Program-made: the position numbers and the translations under genes
Shown here: piece after piece, positions 16,327 to 25,447 of the stretch
How the letters are laid out: every line of letters begins with the position of its first letter
Numbering within the stretch: the first letter of the stretch is position 1
The notes under the pieces: generated by a model
What the model was told of the DNA's origin: nothing
The model's database searches: none
What the model saw: only the letters and a program-made list of their open reading frames with translations
Origin: Paenibacillus oceani
GTDB lineage: Bacteria > Bacillota > Bacilli > Paenibacillales > NBRC-103111
Assembly: GCF_014705615.1 (NCBI RefSeq)
Contig: NZ_JACXJA010000017.1
Location: 1-64,000, forward strand
DNA: 64,000 nt
Direction: 5' to 3'

Positions 16327-17421
16327 ATGAGTGACAATCAAGCGCAAGCGGCTGAACGAATCAAATTAACCTCGCTGTCTTCGAAAGGAGGCTGCGGTTG
16401 CAAGATCGGCCCCGCCGATCTGTCCCAGGTGCTGCGCGGCCTGCCTCCGGGCGTGCCGAACGCCGACCTGCTGGTCGGTCTCGATACGAGCGATGACGCC
16501 GGCGTATACCGGCTGACCGACGATCTCGCGATCGTACAGACGGTCGACTTCTTCACGCCGATCGTGGACGATCCTTACGACTTCGGGCAGGTTGCCGCGG
16601 CTAACGCGCTCAGCGACGTATACGCGATGGGCGGCAAGCCACTGACCGTGCTGAATATCGTTGCCTTTCCGATCCACAAGCTGGACAAGTCGATATTGAC
16701 TGACATTCTCCGCGGAGCCGGGGACAAGGTGAAGGAAGCGGGAGCGACGCTGGTCGGAGGTCATTCGATCGATGACAACGAACCGAAGTTCGGCATGGCC
16801 GTTACCGGGACGATACATCCCGGGAAAATCCGCACGAACGCCGGCGCCAAGCCGGGTGACACGCTGCTGCTGACGAAGCCGATCGGAGTCGGCATCTTGA
16901 CGACATCGATCAAGAAGGACCAGCTGTCAGAAGCCGAGATGAAGCGGGTAACGCAAGTGATGACGACGCTGAACAAAACGGCGGCGGAAACAATGGAGCC
17001 GTTCGGCGTCAACGCCTGTACCGACGTGACCGGATTCGGACTGCTCGGACATGCGATGGAGATGGCCAAGGGAAGCGGCGTCGGCTTGCGCCTGTACCGG
17101 CCGGACGTGCCGGTGCTGCCGCGCGTGCGGGAGCTCGCCGAAGCCGGATTCGTGCCGGGAGGCACGAAAAACAATTTCGCGCACGTCCAGGACAGTGTGA
17201 TGTTCGCGGATTCAATCGACCAGATCGGGCAATGGATTTTGGCCGATGCCGTCACTTCGGGCGGCTTGCTGATTGCCGTGCCGGCAAATGAGGCGGAGCA
17301 GCTGCTGGAAGCTCTGCTTGCGGCCGGCGTGGAAGCGGCGGCGATCGGCGAGGCCGTTGCCGATCACCCGGGCGCGATCCAGGTGCTGGACGAGTCACGA
17401 AGCGAGGTAAATCGAGGTTGA
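16327..17421 (+). CDS. selD: Selenide, water dikinase (cysteine form)
   Basis: Makes selenophosphate from selenide and ATP. The catalytic loop 'GGCGCKIG' places Cys23, Cys25 and Lys26 where E. coli SelD has Cys17, Cys19 and Lys20, so this is the Cys rather than the selenocysteine form. The PurM-type ATP-binding motifs 'GLDTSDDAGVY', 'AAANALSDVYAMGG' and 'LVGGHS' are intact. ATG at 16327 follows AAAGGGAG. It overlaps mnmH by 4 nt, so selenophosphate is evidently meant for tRNA selenouridine. Confidence 0.95.
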   Translation: MSDNQAQAAERIKLTSLSSKGGCGCKIGPADLSQVLRGLPPGVPNADLLVGLDTSDDAGVYRLTDDLAIVQTVDFFTPIVDDPYDFGQVAAANALSDVYAMGGKPLTVLNIVAFPIHKLDKSILTDILRGAGDKVKEAGATLVGGHSIDDNEPKFGMAVTGTIHPGKIRTNAGAKPGDTLLLTKPIGVGILTTSIKKDQLSEAEMKRVTQVMTTLNKTAAETMEPFGVNACTDVTGFGLLGHAMEMAKGSGVGLRLYRPDVPVLPRVRELAEAGFVPGGTKNNFAHVQDSVMFADSIDQIGQWILADAVTSGGLLIAVPANEAEQLLEALLAAGVEAAAIGEAVADHPGAIQVLDESRSEVNRG

Positions 17422-18461
17422 CGGCAGCGATGGAAGACATCACGATAGACAGGCTGCTGGAGCTCCAGGCCAGCCGCGAGCTGGTGCTGGTGGACGTGCG
17501 GTCGCCCCAGGAATATGAGGACTCGACGATTCCGGGCAGTCTGAATATCCCGTTTTTCGACGATCAAGAGCGCGCCGAGATCGGTACGCTGTACAAGCAG
17601 GTCAGCATTCAGGCGGCCAAAGACCGCGGACTCGAGATCATCTCCGCCAAGCTGCCCGGCTTTATCCGCGAGTTCGCCGCCATTCCCGGCCGGAAAGCGG
17701 TTTTCTGCTGGAGGGGAGGCATGCGCAGCCGGACTACCGCGACGCTGTTATCGTTGATGGATATCCGGGTATACCGGCTGAGCGGAGGATACCGTGCGTT
17801 CCGCCGCTGGGTCGTAGAGACGCTGGAGTCGTACGAGTTCACCCAGAAGGCGGTCGTATTAAACGGCAATACGGGCTGCGCCAAGACCGCCATCTTGCGG
17901 CAGCTGGAGGAGGAAGGCTACCCGGTGATCGATCTCGAACGTATGGCGGGTCACCGGGGATCGATATTCGGGCAAATCGGAGTGAAGCCGAACAACCAGA
18001 AAACGTTCGAGGCGCTGCTGGCGCTCCGGCTGGAGCAGTTGAAAAGTTCGCCCTACGTTCTGATGGAGGCGGAGAGCAAGCGGATCGGAAAAGTATGTCT
18101 TCCTCCGTTTCTTGCCGAGGCGAAAGATCGCGGGCGGCAGCTCGTTCTCGAGCTGCCGCCGGAAGCGCGCGTCCGCTATATCGTGAGCGAATACGAGCCG
18201 CATCTGCACAAGGACGAGGTGCTGGACGCGTTCCGTCACATTAAGCGGAGAATTCATACGCCGGACGCTGCGGAGATCGAGCGAAGCATCCGCGAGGACC
18301 GCTTCTCCGACGCCGTCGCATTGCTGCTTACCGCTTACTACGATCCCCGCTACGAGCATGCTGGGGCCGGCCTTCTGCCGGAGCAGAAGACGCACATACG
18401 CGCCGCAACCTTCGAAGAAGCTTATCGCCGGGTGAAAGAGCAGATTCGCGAGTCCGAATAA
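17418..18461 (+). CDS. mnmH: tRNA 2-selenouridine synthase
   Basis: Replaces sulfur by selenium at the 2-position of wobble uridine, using selenophosphate. The N-terminal rhodanese domain has the active Cys97 in 'CWRGGMRS'. The C-terminal P-loop reads 'GNTGCAKT', with Ala in place of the usual last Gly. Length (347) is normal. TTG at 17418 overlaps the selD stop; ATG at 17430 is a possible alternative. No selA, selB or tRNA-Sec is in the window. A strong terminator follows. Confidence 0.93.
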   Translation: MTAAMEDITIDRLLELQASRELVLVDVRSPQEYEDSTIPGSLNIPFFDDQERAEIGTLYKQVSIQAAKDRGLEIISAKLPGFIREFAAIPGRKAVFCWRGGMRSRTTATLLSLMDIRVYRLSGGYRAFRRWVVETLESYEFTQKAVVLNGNTGCAKTAILRQLEEEGYPVIDLERMAGHRGSIFGQIGVKPNNQKTFEALLALRLEQLKSSPYVLMEAESKRIGKVCLPPFLAEAKDRGRQLVLELPPEARVRYIVSEYEPHLHKDEVLDAFRHIKRRIHTPDAAEIERSIREDRFSDAVALLLTAYYDPRYEHAGAGLLPEQKTHIRAATFEEAYRRVKEQIRESE

Positions 18462-18469
18462 GGTGGGAG

Positions 18470-18524
18470 AGGACTGCCCCCGATGTCCGTTGTGTGCCGC
18501 CGCCGGACAGGGCAGTCCTTTTTT
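18470..18524 (+). terminator. Terminator of selD-mnmH
   Basis: AGGACTGCCC pairs with GGGCAGTCCT around a loop with a second small stem (TGTCCG/CGGACA), followed by TTTTTT. Confidence 0.88.
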
Positions 18525-18616
18525 GCTCTGCCAGAAAGAGTTTAAGTTCTTTACCGTGCTGAATGGAAGGGGGGCCTTCCTCGGCGGTAGTGAATGTATA
18601 CTCAGGTCCGATGACT

Positions 18617-18718
18617 AACGAATCGGATCGTGCTTATAGCCCAAAAACGACGTTATTCCAGACGTAACGAATCCGGGGATCGTTATTAAACCGAAAGTGG
18701 AAAAAAACGATCCGATTT
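18617..18718 (+). repeat. Intergenic AACGAATC/GGATCGT repeats
   Basis: AACGAATCGGATCGT (18617), AACGAATCCGGGGATCGTT (18666) and an inverse-like AACGATCCGATT (18707) lie in the 395-nt gap before the DUF948 gene. No gene is visible in 18525-18900. Confidence 0.4.
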
Positions 18719-18918
18719 GCGGGAATATTTTTCATTAGTTCAACTTCAATAAGAACATTTTTTAGACCCCCTTATGGTGTTTTTTAGAAATAGACGCACG
18801 ATTTTCACTTTTTTTTCATGGAAACTGTGTCAAATGGTGCCGGGTAGACTTATAATAGAAGTATGAACTGGGCATTCGTCCAGAGGCGTCTTGCTATAAA
18901 GAGGAGGTGTGTAGCGTT

Positions 18919-19398
18919 TTGATCATTCAAATCAGTGTAGCTTGTATCGCCGCCGCTTTTATCGTGCTCGTGTATTTTTTAGTCAAGACCTTGATATCTG
19001 CGAAAGCTTCCTTGGAACAAGTGACCGAAACGCTTGCGCACATCGACGCGAAAGTAGACGCGATCAGCCAGGAAACCGTCAAGCTGATGCACACGACCCA
19101 ACAAATTACCGATGATGTACAAGGCAAGATGAAGTCTGTGGACACCTTGTTTCGATCCATCGGTCAAGTAGGGGAATCCGTCTCGCAAGTGTCGACATCC
19201 GTCAAGCAGGTGTCGGCTACGGTCTCCGATTCCGTCAGGCGCGCCGGGGATCGGGTGAACCGGGAGCGCAACCAGGTAGCCGAGGTGATGGAATGGGCGA
19301 CACTCGGTCTGCAATTGTGGCGGAAGTGGCAATCCCGCAAGCGTTCTGTCGAACAACTGCCCAAAAATCCGAACGAAAGGGTTGGGAATGATGTCTGA
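18919..19398 (+). CDS. DUF948 membrane-anchored coiled-coil protein
   Basis: One N-terminal membrane helix ('ISVACIAAAFIVLVYFLV') is followed by a long heptad-rich coiled coil and a basic tail, the layout of DUF948 general-stress/envelope proteins. TTG at 18919 lies about 11 nt after GGAGG; GTG at 18907 is also in frame. It overlaps the YtxH gene, with which it is commonly paired. Its exact role is unknown. Confidence 0.8.
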   Translation: MIIQISVACIAAAFIVLVYFLVKTLISAKASLEQVTETLAHIDAKVDAISQETVKLMHTTQQITDDVQGKMKSVDTLFRSIGQVGESVSQVSTSVKQVSATVSDSVRRAGDRVNRERNQVAEVMEWATLGLQLWRKWQSRKRSVEQLPKNPNERVGNDV

Positions 19399-19795
19399 AC
19401 AAAACGGAAGAGGGAAAGACTTTTTTATCGGTGCAGTCGTAGGAGGAGTGCTTGGAGCTGTTACGGCGCTGCTGTTCGCTCCAAAATCCGGCAAGGAGCT
19501 TCGTGCGGATTTATCTGATCAGGCGCACAAAGTATCCGAGAAAACGCAAGAGCTGGCCGGTACAGTCGGCGTGAAGACGAAAGAATTGGCCGATACGGTC
19601 GGGGTGAAAACCCAGGAGATCGCCAAACAGGTATCGGAGCAAACCGGCGAATGGGTACAAAAGGCGAAGGAAGTCGTCGAATCCGTATCCGACGAAGTGA
19701 AAGCGTGGAAAGATGCGCGTAAGGAAGTCGCCGTGGCGGAAGAGGAAATGATGCCGGCCGACGCCGAAGTGCTCGGACGCAGCACGATCAAATAA
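19388..19795 (+). CDS. ytxH: YtxH-family protein
   Basis: Gly-rich N-terminal membrane segment ('FIGAVVGGVLGAVTALLFAPKSGKELR', the YtxH signature) followed by an amphipathic helix with an internal 11-residue-type repeat ('TVGVKTKELADTVGVKTQEIA') resembling LEA proteins. Start at ATG 19388 or 19391, overlapping the DUF948 stop, so translation is coupled. The family belongs to the sigma-B-type stress response in Bacillus; regulation here is not shown. Confidence 0.82.
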   Translation: MMSEQNGRGKDFFIGAVVGGVLGAVTALLFAPKSGKELRADLSDQAHKVSEKTQELAGTVGVKTKELADTVGVKTQEIAKQVSEQTGEWVQKAKEVVESVSDEVKAWKDARKEVAVAEEEMMPADAEVLGRSTIK

Positions 19796-19839
19796 CGAGT
19801 CTGCCCCAGGCCGCCCCGTCCGGGCGGAAGGCATAACCG

Positions 19840-19888
19840 AAAAGGCTGCCCCCGAGGTCCGCAGTATGGACCTGAGGGACAGCCTTTT
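19840..19888 (+). terminator. Bidirectional terminator between ytxH and the glycosidase-like gene
   Basis: AAAGGCTG-CCC-GAGGTCC pairs with GGACCTGAGGGACAGCCTTTT, with T runs on the plus side and A runs on the other, so it can end both convergent genes. Confidence 0.8.
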
Positions 19889-19925
19889 GTGTGTAGACGG
19901 CATGCTGCGTTCCATCACATTCGGA

Positions 19926-21047
19926 TCACCATTTGGACGGATCGATCTTGCTGATGTCGAGCCCTTCCCAGACGTTGCGGATTTGCGCTTTCTCCGGATG
20001 ATCGAAGACGAGGAAGGCGGTTGGCAAGTAGCGTTCGCCGTAAGGGCTCGCCGGTTTGTTAATGATCTCGTCTTCCTTGACCAGCACGGTGGACGAGCCG
20101 CCGTCCAGATTCGCGGCGATGACCGCCCCGTGCTCCAGGAAAATTTGCTGCACGTCGTACAGCGTTGCGCCGATGCTATGGGTTTGCCGTCCGTCGATAA
20201 TCGCGAACAATATCGTACCGTCCGCGGTTTGCGCCATACACGTTCTCGGGGCGATCCCCCAGCCGCTAGCCTGGTTCTTGATCAGCCCTTTGCCGTCGAC
20301 GATAAATTGCGGCTTAAACGTCACGGCCTCCTGAACACCCATCGCCAGCATATCCGAAGGCTTGTGATTGCCGGCGATCATGCGGCCGTTCTTGTCGATG
20401 CCGACGATCGAGGTCGGCGTATTCATAGCGCCGTCGTTGTAGAAGATTTTGCCGCCCGAGATGACGATGCCCGTAGGCTGGAAGCCGTTCCCTTTCCATT
20501 CCGGATCGACGAAACCGCCTGCGTTAATACCGAGAGCGGCACCGGTGCGCTTCACCATACTCGATACTTTTTCGCCTTTGCCGATTTTCTCGGGGACGGC
20601 GAGACGAATTTTTTTGGGATCGTATACTTTGACCAGATATCCTTTAAACTTGGGTCCTTCAATCGGTTCGATGTCGAAGATCGGCTTGTCCTGCTGCTCC
20701 AGCTCCACGGGAGTCGGGACGAAGACCGGCAGCGTGCTTTTGAGATCGGACATTTCATCGAACTGCTTCGTATAGCTGGCGACTTGACGCTCCAGCCCTT
20801 CCTGGCCGATCAAATATTTGGCCCAATGCCGGTGCTGGGTCGTGATCAGCGTGTCAGCCATCATATAACGGAACCCGGTTCCGGAAGGAGTCAGGAAAAA
20901 CCAAGCGCCAAACAGCAGCGAAGCGAAAAAAAAGGAAAGCATAAACCGTCCAAGCCAGTTGATCTTGCGCCGTTTCGATTTCTTTCTCCTCGGAGGGAGC
21001 GGCGCGGCGCCTCTGGCGGCTGGACGGGCGGCGTTTCTCGTTTCCAT
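19926..21047 (-). CDS. Phosphodiester glycosidase (NAGPA-domain) membrane protein
   Basis: Basic N-terminus ('RRKKSKRRKINW'), one membrane helix at about residues 33-53 and an extracellular NAGPA domain ('GINAGGF', 'NDGAMNTPTSIVGID', 'RTCMAQTADGTILFAIIDGR', 'AANLDGGSSTVLV'). In the family this domain removes sugars held in phosphodiester linkage and is found in exopolysaccharide or cell-wall proteins. ATG at 21047 follows AAAGGA. The substrate is unknown. Confidence 0.85.
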   Translation of the reverse strand: METRNAARPAARGAAPLPPRRKKSKRRKINWLGRFMLSFFFASLLFGAWFFLTPSGTGFRYMMADTLITTQHRHWAKYLIGQEGLERQVASYTKQFDEMSDLKSTLPVFVPTPVELEQQDKPIFDIEPIEGPKFKGYLVKVYDPKKIRLAVPEKIGKGEKVSSMVKRTGAALGINAGGFVDPEWKGNGFQPTGIVISGGKIFYNDGAMNTPTSIVGIDKNGRMIAGNHKPSDMLAMGVQEAVTFKPQFIVDGKGLIKNQASGWGIAPRTCMAQTADGTILFAIIDGRQTHSIGATLYDVQQIFLEHGAVIAANLDGGSSTVLVKEDEIINKPASPYGERYLPTAFLVFDHPEKAQIRNVWEGLDISKIDPSKW

Positions 21048-21231
21048 TCGCGCATCCTTTCCACGAAGTACAGATCAGACGGGATACGTCTGCACAGCGG
21101 CATTCGTAACCTGCAAGGAGTTCTGACGTTGTACCAGCGAAGTTATTCGTTACTTTAAACGAACGAAACGGGAAAAAGTTTCACCCGCCCCGTACTCCGC
21201 CTAAAGTGCGACTATTCGCAAGTGGACGGCT

Positions 21232-23055
21232 CTAGCGTAAAACCTCGGACAAGTTGCGGTTCACCCGGATCAAATGCTCGAAGTCGGACACAGGCAGCGG
21301 CGTGCTGAACAAGTACCCCTGGATCTCGTCGCAGCCGTACCGCCGCAAAAATTCGAGCTGCGCCTTGGTTTCTACGCCTTCGGCGAGCGCTTTGATATTC
21401 ATCTTGTGCGACATGGCGATGAGCGCCGTGACGATGGCGGCATTTTCCTCGTCGGTCGTCAGCTCCTGGATAAACGATTGGTCGATCTTCAGCGTATGGA
21501 CGCGAAACCGTTTCAGGTAGCTGAGCGAGGAATAACCGGTGCCGAAATCGTCGATCGAGATCCGGACGCCCAGCTCCCGCAGCTTATCGATCGTCTCCAC
21601 GATGTAGTTGACGTTTTTCATGGCGACGTTTTCGGTTATCTCCAGACAGAGCAGCTTCGGGTCCAGACCGGTCGACTCCAGCGTTCCTTTGATCAGTTGG
21701 ATAAACCCGGGCTGCTGAAACTGGTTGACCGAAATATTAACCGCCACTACGAGCGGAGGCAGCCCCTGCGAGATCCATTCTTCGTTCTGGCGGCACGCCT
21801 CCTTCAGCACCCAGTTGCCGATCGGGACGATTAATCCGGTCTCCTCGGCCAGCGGGATAAACTCGGCCGGCGAGATCATGCCCCGTATCGGGTGCTTCCA
21901 CCGGACAAGCGCCTCCATGCCGTAGATTCGACCCGACCCGAGATCGACGATCGGCTGGTAATAAACCATAATCTCGCCGCGCTCCATCGCCCTGCGCAGA
22001 TCAATCTCCATATTGAGACGTTCGAGCGAGCGGATATTCATCTCGGAACGGTACAGCTGGAACGTGTTGCCGCCTTTTTCCTTGGCGCGGTACATCGCGG
22101 TATCGGCATTTTTGATCAAAGTATCCGCGTCGGTGCCGTCGCTCGGGTATACGCTGATACCGATGCTGGAAGTGACATACAGATCGTGCTCCCCGTAAGT
22201 AAACGGTTCGCTGAACAGCTGCGGAATGAAGCTGGCAAACGTCAGCACTTCGTTAATGCTCGTAATATCGGTGAGCAGCACGATGAATTCGTCGCCGCCG
22301 AAGCGGGCTACCGTATCCTGGGGCCGTTTGTTTGCCTTCAGCTTGTCCGCCCAATATTTGAGAAGCTCGTCGCCGATATGATGACCGAGCGTATCGTTGA
22401 TGACTTTAATCCGGTCCAGATCAATAAAAAGAACGGCCAGAATGGTGCCGGTTTTCTCGGAGCGATGAAACGCCTCGTTGAGCCGTTCGTGAAACAGAAG
22501 ACGGTTGGGCAGGTCGGTCAAAGCGTCGTGATATGCCATATGCCGGATCTTCCGTTCAGCTTTCTCCCGTTCGACGACAGCGCGGATCGTCGAATACGAC
22601 CGGACGAAACGGTCGTCGTCATGCGATTCGGCAATATCCCGCATCCGTTCCTCGAATGAATTGTCGCGAAGTCCCTCCTCTGCTTTGCTCAGCTTGGCGA
22701 GCCGGAGCATCTCCATCATATTCTCGACGTGTTCTTTATGTATCCTTGCGGCAGATGCGACCTTGGACTCTTGCGCCGAGCGATGATCGAAATACACGGT
22801 GCCCTTTTTGGAATCGTACTCCACGACATGGTTCATATTGACGACATTGGTTGTGTCTATCAGCCGAAACCCGTCCTCGAACAGCCATTCTTCGATGCTT
22901 TCCAGCGAAAGATCGAGGTAGAATTGATCGGTTTTCGTATGAACGACGTAATCCCGATTCCGGATCTTATCGATTTTTACTATATCGCTGGACGGGATCG
23001 TGATGATGTCTGAGCCTCTTTTGCCGTCACGAGTCACCGGAATTTTTTGCATCAT
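21232..23055 (-). CDS. LytTR-GGDEF-EAL cyclic-di-GMP protein
   Basis: A 607-residue cytosolic protein. Residues 1-110 form a LytTR-like domain closely resembling the stand-alone protein at 11402. GGDEF lies at 253-257 with the inhibitory RxxD site at 244-247, and an EAL domain starts with 'EALVRW' at 381 and has 'DDFGTGYSSL'. Cyclase and phosphodiesterase motifs are intact, so it may both make and degrade c-di-GMP. A start near ATG 23055 follows GGAGCTG. Whether the LytTR part binds DNA or regulates the enzyme is unknown. Confidence 0.9.
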   Translation of the reverse strand: MMQKIPVTRDGKRGSDIITIPSSDIVKIDKIRNRDYVVHTKTDQFYLDLSLESIEEWLFEDGFRLIDTTNVVNMNHVVEYDSKKGTVYFDHRSAQESKVASAARIHKEHVENMMEMLRLAKLSKAEEGLRDNSFEERMRDIAESHDDDRFVRSYSTIRAVVEREKAERKIRHMAYHDALTDLPNRLLFHERLNEAFHRSEKTGTILAVLFIDLDRIKVINDTLGHHIGDELLKYWADKLKANKRPQDTVARFGGDEFIVLLTDITSINEVLTFASFIPQLFSEPFTYGEHDLYVTSSIGISVYPSDGTDADTLIKNADTAMYRAKEKGGNTFQLYRSEMNIRSLERLNMEIDLRRAMERGEIMVYYQPIVDLGSGRIYGMEALVRWKHPIRGMISPAEFIPLAEETGLIVPIGNWVLKEACRQNEEWISQGLPPLVVAVNISVNQFQQPGFIQLIKGTLESTGLDPKLLCLEITENVAMKNVNYIVETIDKLRELGVRISIDDFGTGYSSLSYLKRFRVHTLKIDQSFIQELTTDEENAAIVTALIAMSHKMNIKALAEGVETKAQLEFLRRYGCDEIQGYLFSTPLPVSDFEHLIRVNRNLSEVLR

Positions 23056-23588
23056 TGCGTCAGCTCCGAAAATCTTAATGGATGTCGTCTATATATTTTA
23101 CGACAAAAGTTACAAAACCTATATAGGAGATTAGTCTCACGTCCAGGTGCTGCAATTTGTAAAGTGAGATAGGAAATGCTTGCTAATGCTGGTTTTTCTG
23201 ACTCATGTCCGTAAGAAGCTAGTAGGGTCTCATTGAAAAAAAGAGTTGAAAAATATGCCGAATTATGTCGAAAAAAATGATATGCCCCTTAGATTACAGA
23301 GACGGCTCGGTTTTTCGGCAGCGAACGCTTCCGGCAGAGGGTCCGCGTTTCGTCCCGCTGCCGACGGTTGGGAGGTCGTAATCGTTCGTAGATGTCAGGA
23401 GGCAGCTCTCCTTTCCGAATAAAACAATTTCCACTATAATGGTTATGGGCGGAGCCGGGAAGCACCCGGTTGACCCTATCCTATCGAAATGATCGCTTAA
23501 ACTCAAGGTTTATCCGTTTTTGCCGGCGGGCGAAGAACGTTCCAACGGGCAAAAGCGCCGGAACCGACTAAAAAGGAGCTCTTGCAGC
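23056..23588. other. Intergenic region without a supported gene
   Basis: 533 nt between the divergent c-di-GMP gene and bdbC. A TATAAT at 23435-23440 may serve bdbC. A 70-codon frame on the minus strand (23294-23506) has no ribosome-binding site and is not called. Confidence 0.5.
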
Positions 23589-24017
23589 ATGCGCAAATTT
23601 TGGGCCGAAAACGGCCTCCATCTGTCTTGGGCGATCGCTCTCGTGGCGATGCTCGGCAGTTTGTACTTCTCCGAGGTGAAAGGGTACATGCCCTGCAAGC
23701 TGTGCTGGTATCAGCGCATTCTGATGTACCCGCAAGTTATCCTATTGGGAATAGCGGCGGCCCGCAAACAGCAGGTGTACATGTATGTGCTGCCGATGAC
23801 CCTGCTCGGTGCCTGCATCTCGCTGTACCATTACCTGATGGAGAAGACGGACTGGATCAAGTCGAATTCCTTCTCGTGCGGCATCGTTCCTTGCGATGCG
23901 GAGTATATGAACTGGTTCGGCTTTGTGACGATCCCGTTCCTCGCCCTGACCGGGTTTGTGCTCATCTCCGCCATCCAGATCGCCATGTGGCGCATCGACC
24001 GCGCCCGCCGCGCTTAA
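23589..24017 (+). CDS. bdbC: Disulfide bond formation protein BdbC (DsbB family)
   Basis: Quinone-linked membrane oxidase that recharges a thiol-disulfide oxidoreductase. Four membrane helices and both Cys pairs are visible: 'CKLCWYQR' and 'SFSCGIVPCDAEY'. Length 142 fits BdbC. ATG at 23589 follows AAGGAGC; the frame opens at 23520. The usual partner BdbD is not next to it; it is followed by a secreted deacetylase. Confidence 0.93.
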   Translation: MRKFWAENGLHLSWAIALVAMLGSLYFSEVKGYMPCKLCWYQRILMYPQVILLGIAAARKQQVYMYVLPMTLLGACISLYHYLMEKTDWIKSNSFSCGIVPCDAEYMNWFGFVTIPFLALTGFVLISAIQIAMWRIDRARRA

Positions 24018-24176
24018 GACTGCTTTACCCGAGTCCCCGTGACGCCGAACCGGCAGAGAAGCCGAGTGCGGATACGTTTCGGGGATTTGATTTCGGGCAG
24101 GAGATTTCAGACCGTCTGACAAGGAAACCGGAGAATGCTTGTCGAATACGTTAGGCAGAGCGAGGAGGGAACCTGA

Positions 24177-25244
24177 ATGCGCACAATCAGCTCGATCTTA
24201 ACCACGGCTCTCGTAGCCGGGACGCTGCTGTCCGGCTGCTCCGATTCGGCGGGGAACGGGCCGCAGGGGGCTTCTCCCGACCCGGGACAGCCGTCCCAGA
24301 GCCAGCAGGAAGGCGGCAAAACGCCTGTCGCGTCCGACCCGGGGGAGAAAGGCGAGACGCCGGCGGCTCAATCCACTGGAGGGAACGCTGCGCCTCCGGT
24401 TACGCCAGGCGATAAGCCGGCCGAAGAGCCGAAAACAGTCTCCAAGCCGGAACCGCCGAAGAGCGGCCTACCGGCGGCCGAACAGCCGAAACCGGAACAG
24501 CCCCAAGCGGAGCCTCCGAAAACCGAGCCGCCCAAAGAACCGGCCAAGCCGACCGCTGCGGACCAAAAAGCGGTGTCCTGGTATTACATGAAAAAGAAAA
24601 AGGGCGAGGTCCCGGGATTTCCGGCGGAAACGAAGCAGTTGAAGCCGGAGCAGAAAGCCGTATGGATCGGCAAAGAAAATACGGTGTATTTGACGATTGA
24701 CGTCGGGGGAGAGCTGCTAGATTACGAGACGCTGCTCAAAAGCTTGAAGGACAATGAGGTCAAAGCGACGTTTTTCGTCACCGGCTACAACTTGAAGAAC
24801 AATCCGGATTATATCAAGCTGCTGCTTGAGGAAGGCCATACGGTCGGGAATCATTCAATTACGCATAAGGATTTTACTACGCTGACCGACGATCAGGTCA
24901 AAAAGGAAGTGGCCGATTACGAGAAGCTGTACAAGGACATCACCGGTCAGGAGCCGGTGAAGTTTTTCCGCTTCCCTTACGGCAAATACAGTATGCACCT
25001 GTTGACGCTAATGTCCGATCTGGGGTATACGTCCTACTTCTGGTCGACGGCGATGAAAGACTGGGAACCGCGCAAGAACGGGGCGGAGGATGCGTTCAAC
25101 GACGTCACCGGCAATGTGCATGACGGCAATATTATTTTGATGCACCAGGCTTCCAAAGAAAATATCGAAGCGATGGACCGGATCTTGAAGGAAATCAAAA
25201 AAGACGGCTACAAATTCGGAACGTTGGATGAGCTGCAGAAATAG
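24177..25244 (+). CDS. Polysaccharide deacetylase lipoprotein with altered metal motif
   Basis: Lipoprotein signal with lipobox 'LLSGC' (Cys21), a Pro/Glu/Lys-rich linker to about residue 127, then a NodB deacetylase domain. Motifs: 'TIDVGG' (Asp175 kept as presumed base, but the second, metal-binding Asp is Val176), His226/His230 in 'NHSITH', 'RFPYG' at 265, 'DW' at 295 and 'LMH' at 322. Such enzymes act on peptidoglycan or exopolysaccharide outside the membrane. The lost Asp may weaken metal binding; related PdaA-type proteins also vary here. A strong terminator follows. Confidence 0.85.
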   Translation: MRTISSILTTALVAGTLLSGCSDSAGNGPQGASPDPGQPSQSQQEGGKTPVASDPGEKGETPAAQSTGGNAAPPVTPGDKPAEEPKTVSKPEPPKSGLPAAEQPKPEQPQAEPPKTEPPKEPAKPTAADQKAVSWYYMKKKKGEVPGFPAETKQLKPEQKAVWIGKENTVYLTIDVGGELLDYETLLKSLKDNEVKATFFVTGYNLKNNPDYIKLLLEEGHTVGNHSITHKDFTTLTDDQVKKEVADYEKLYKDITGQEPVKFFRFPYGKYSMHLLTLMSDLGYTSYFWSTAMKDWEPRKNGAEDAFNDVTGNVHDGNIILMHQASKENIEAMDRILKEIKKDGYKFGTLDELQK

Positions 25245-25270
25245 GCAACCGATTGAAACGCAGGGCACGA

Positions 25271-25301
25271 GGCCCGGGGCGAAAGCCCCGGGCCTTTCCT
25301 T
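25271..25301 (+). terminator. Rho-independent terminator
   Basis: GGCCCGGGGC-gaaa-GCCCCGGGCC followed by TTTCCTT, after the deacetylase gene. Confidence 0.85.
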
Positions 25302-25447
25302 GTGAGGCGGGAGCCGGGGGAGGGCCGTATCGGCTAGATGGGAGCAAAGCAGGCTCTTTCATGGGCAGCGGGAGTGGTACGTTTTGGAAGGGGAGCTCAT
25401 ATTGTAACATGTAAGCCTTACACATCGAAGTAAAGGAAGCGAACCTA

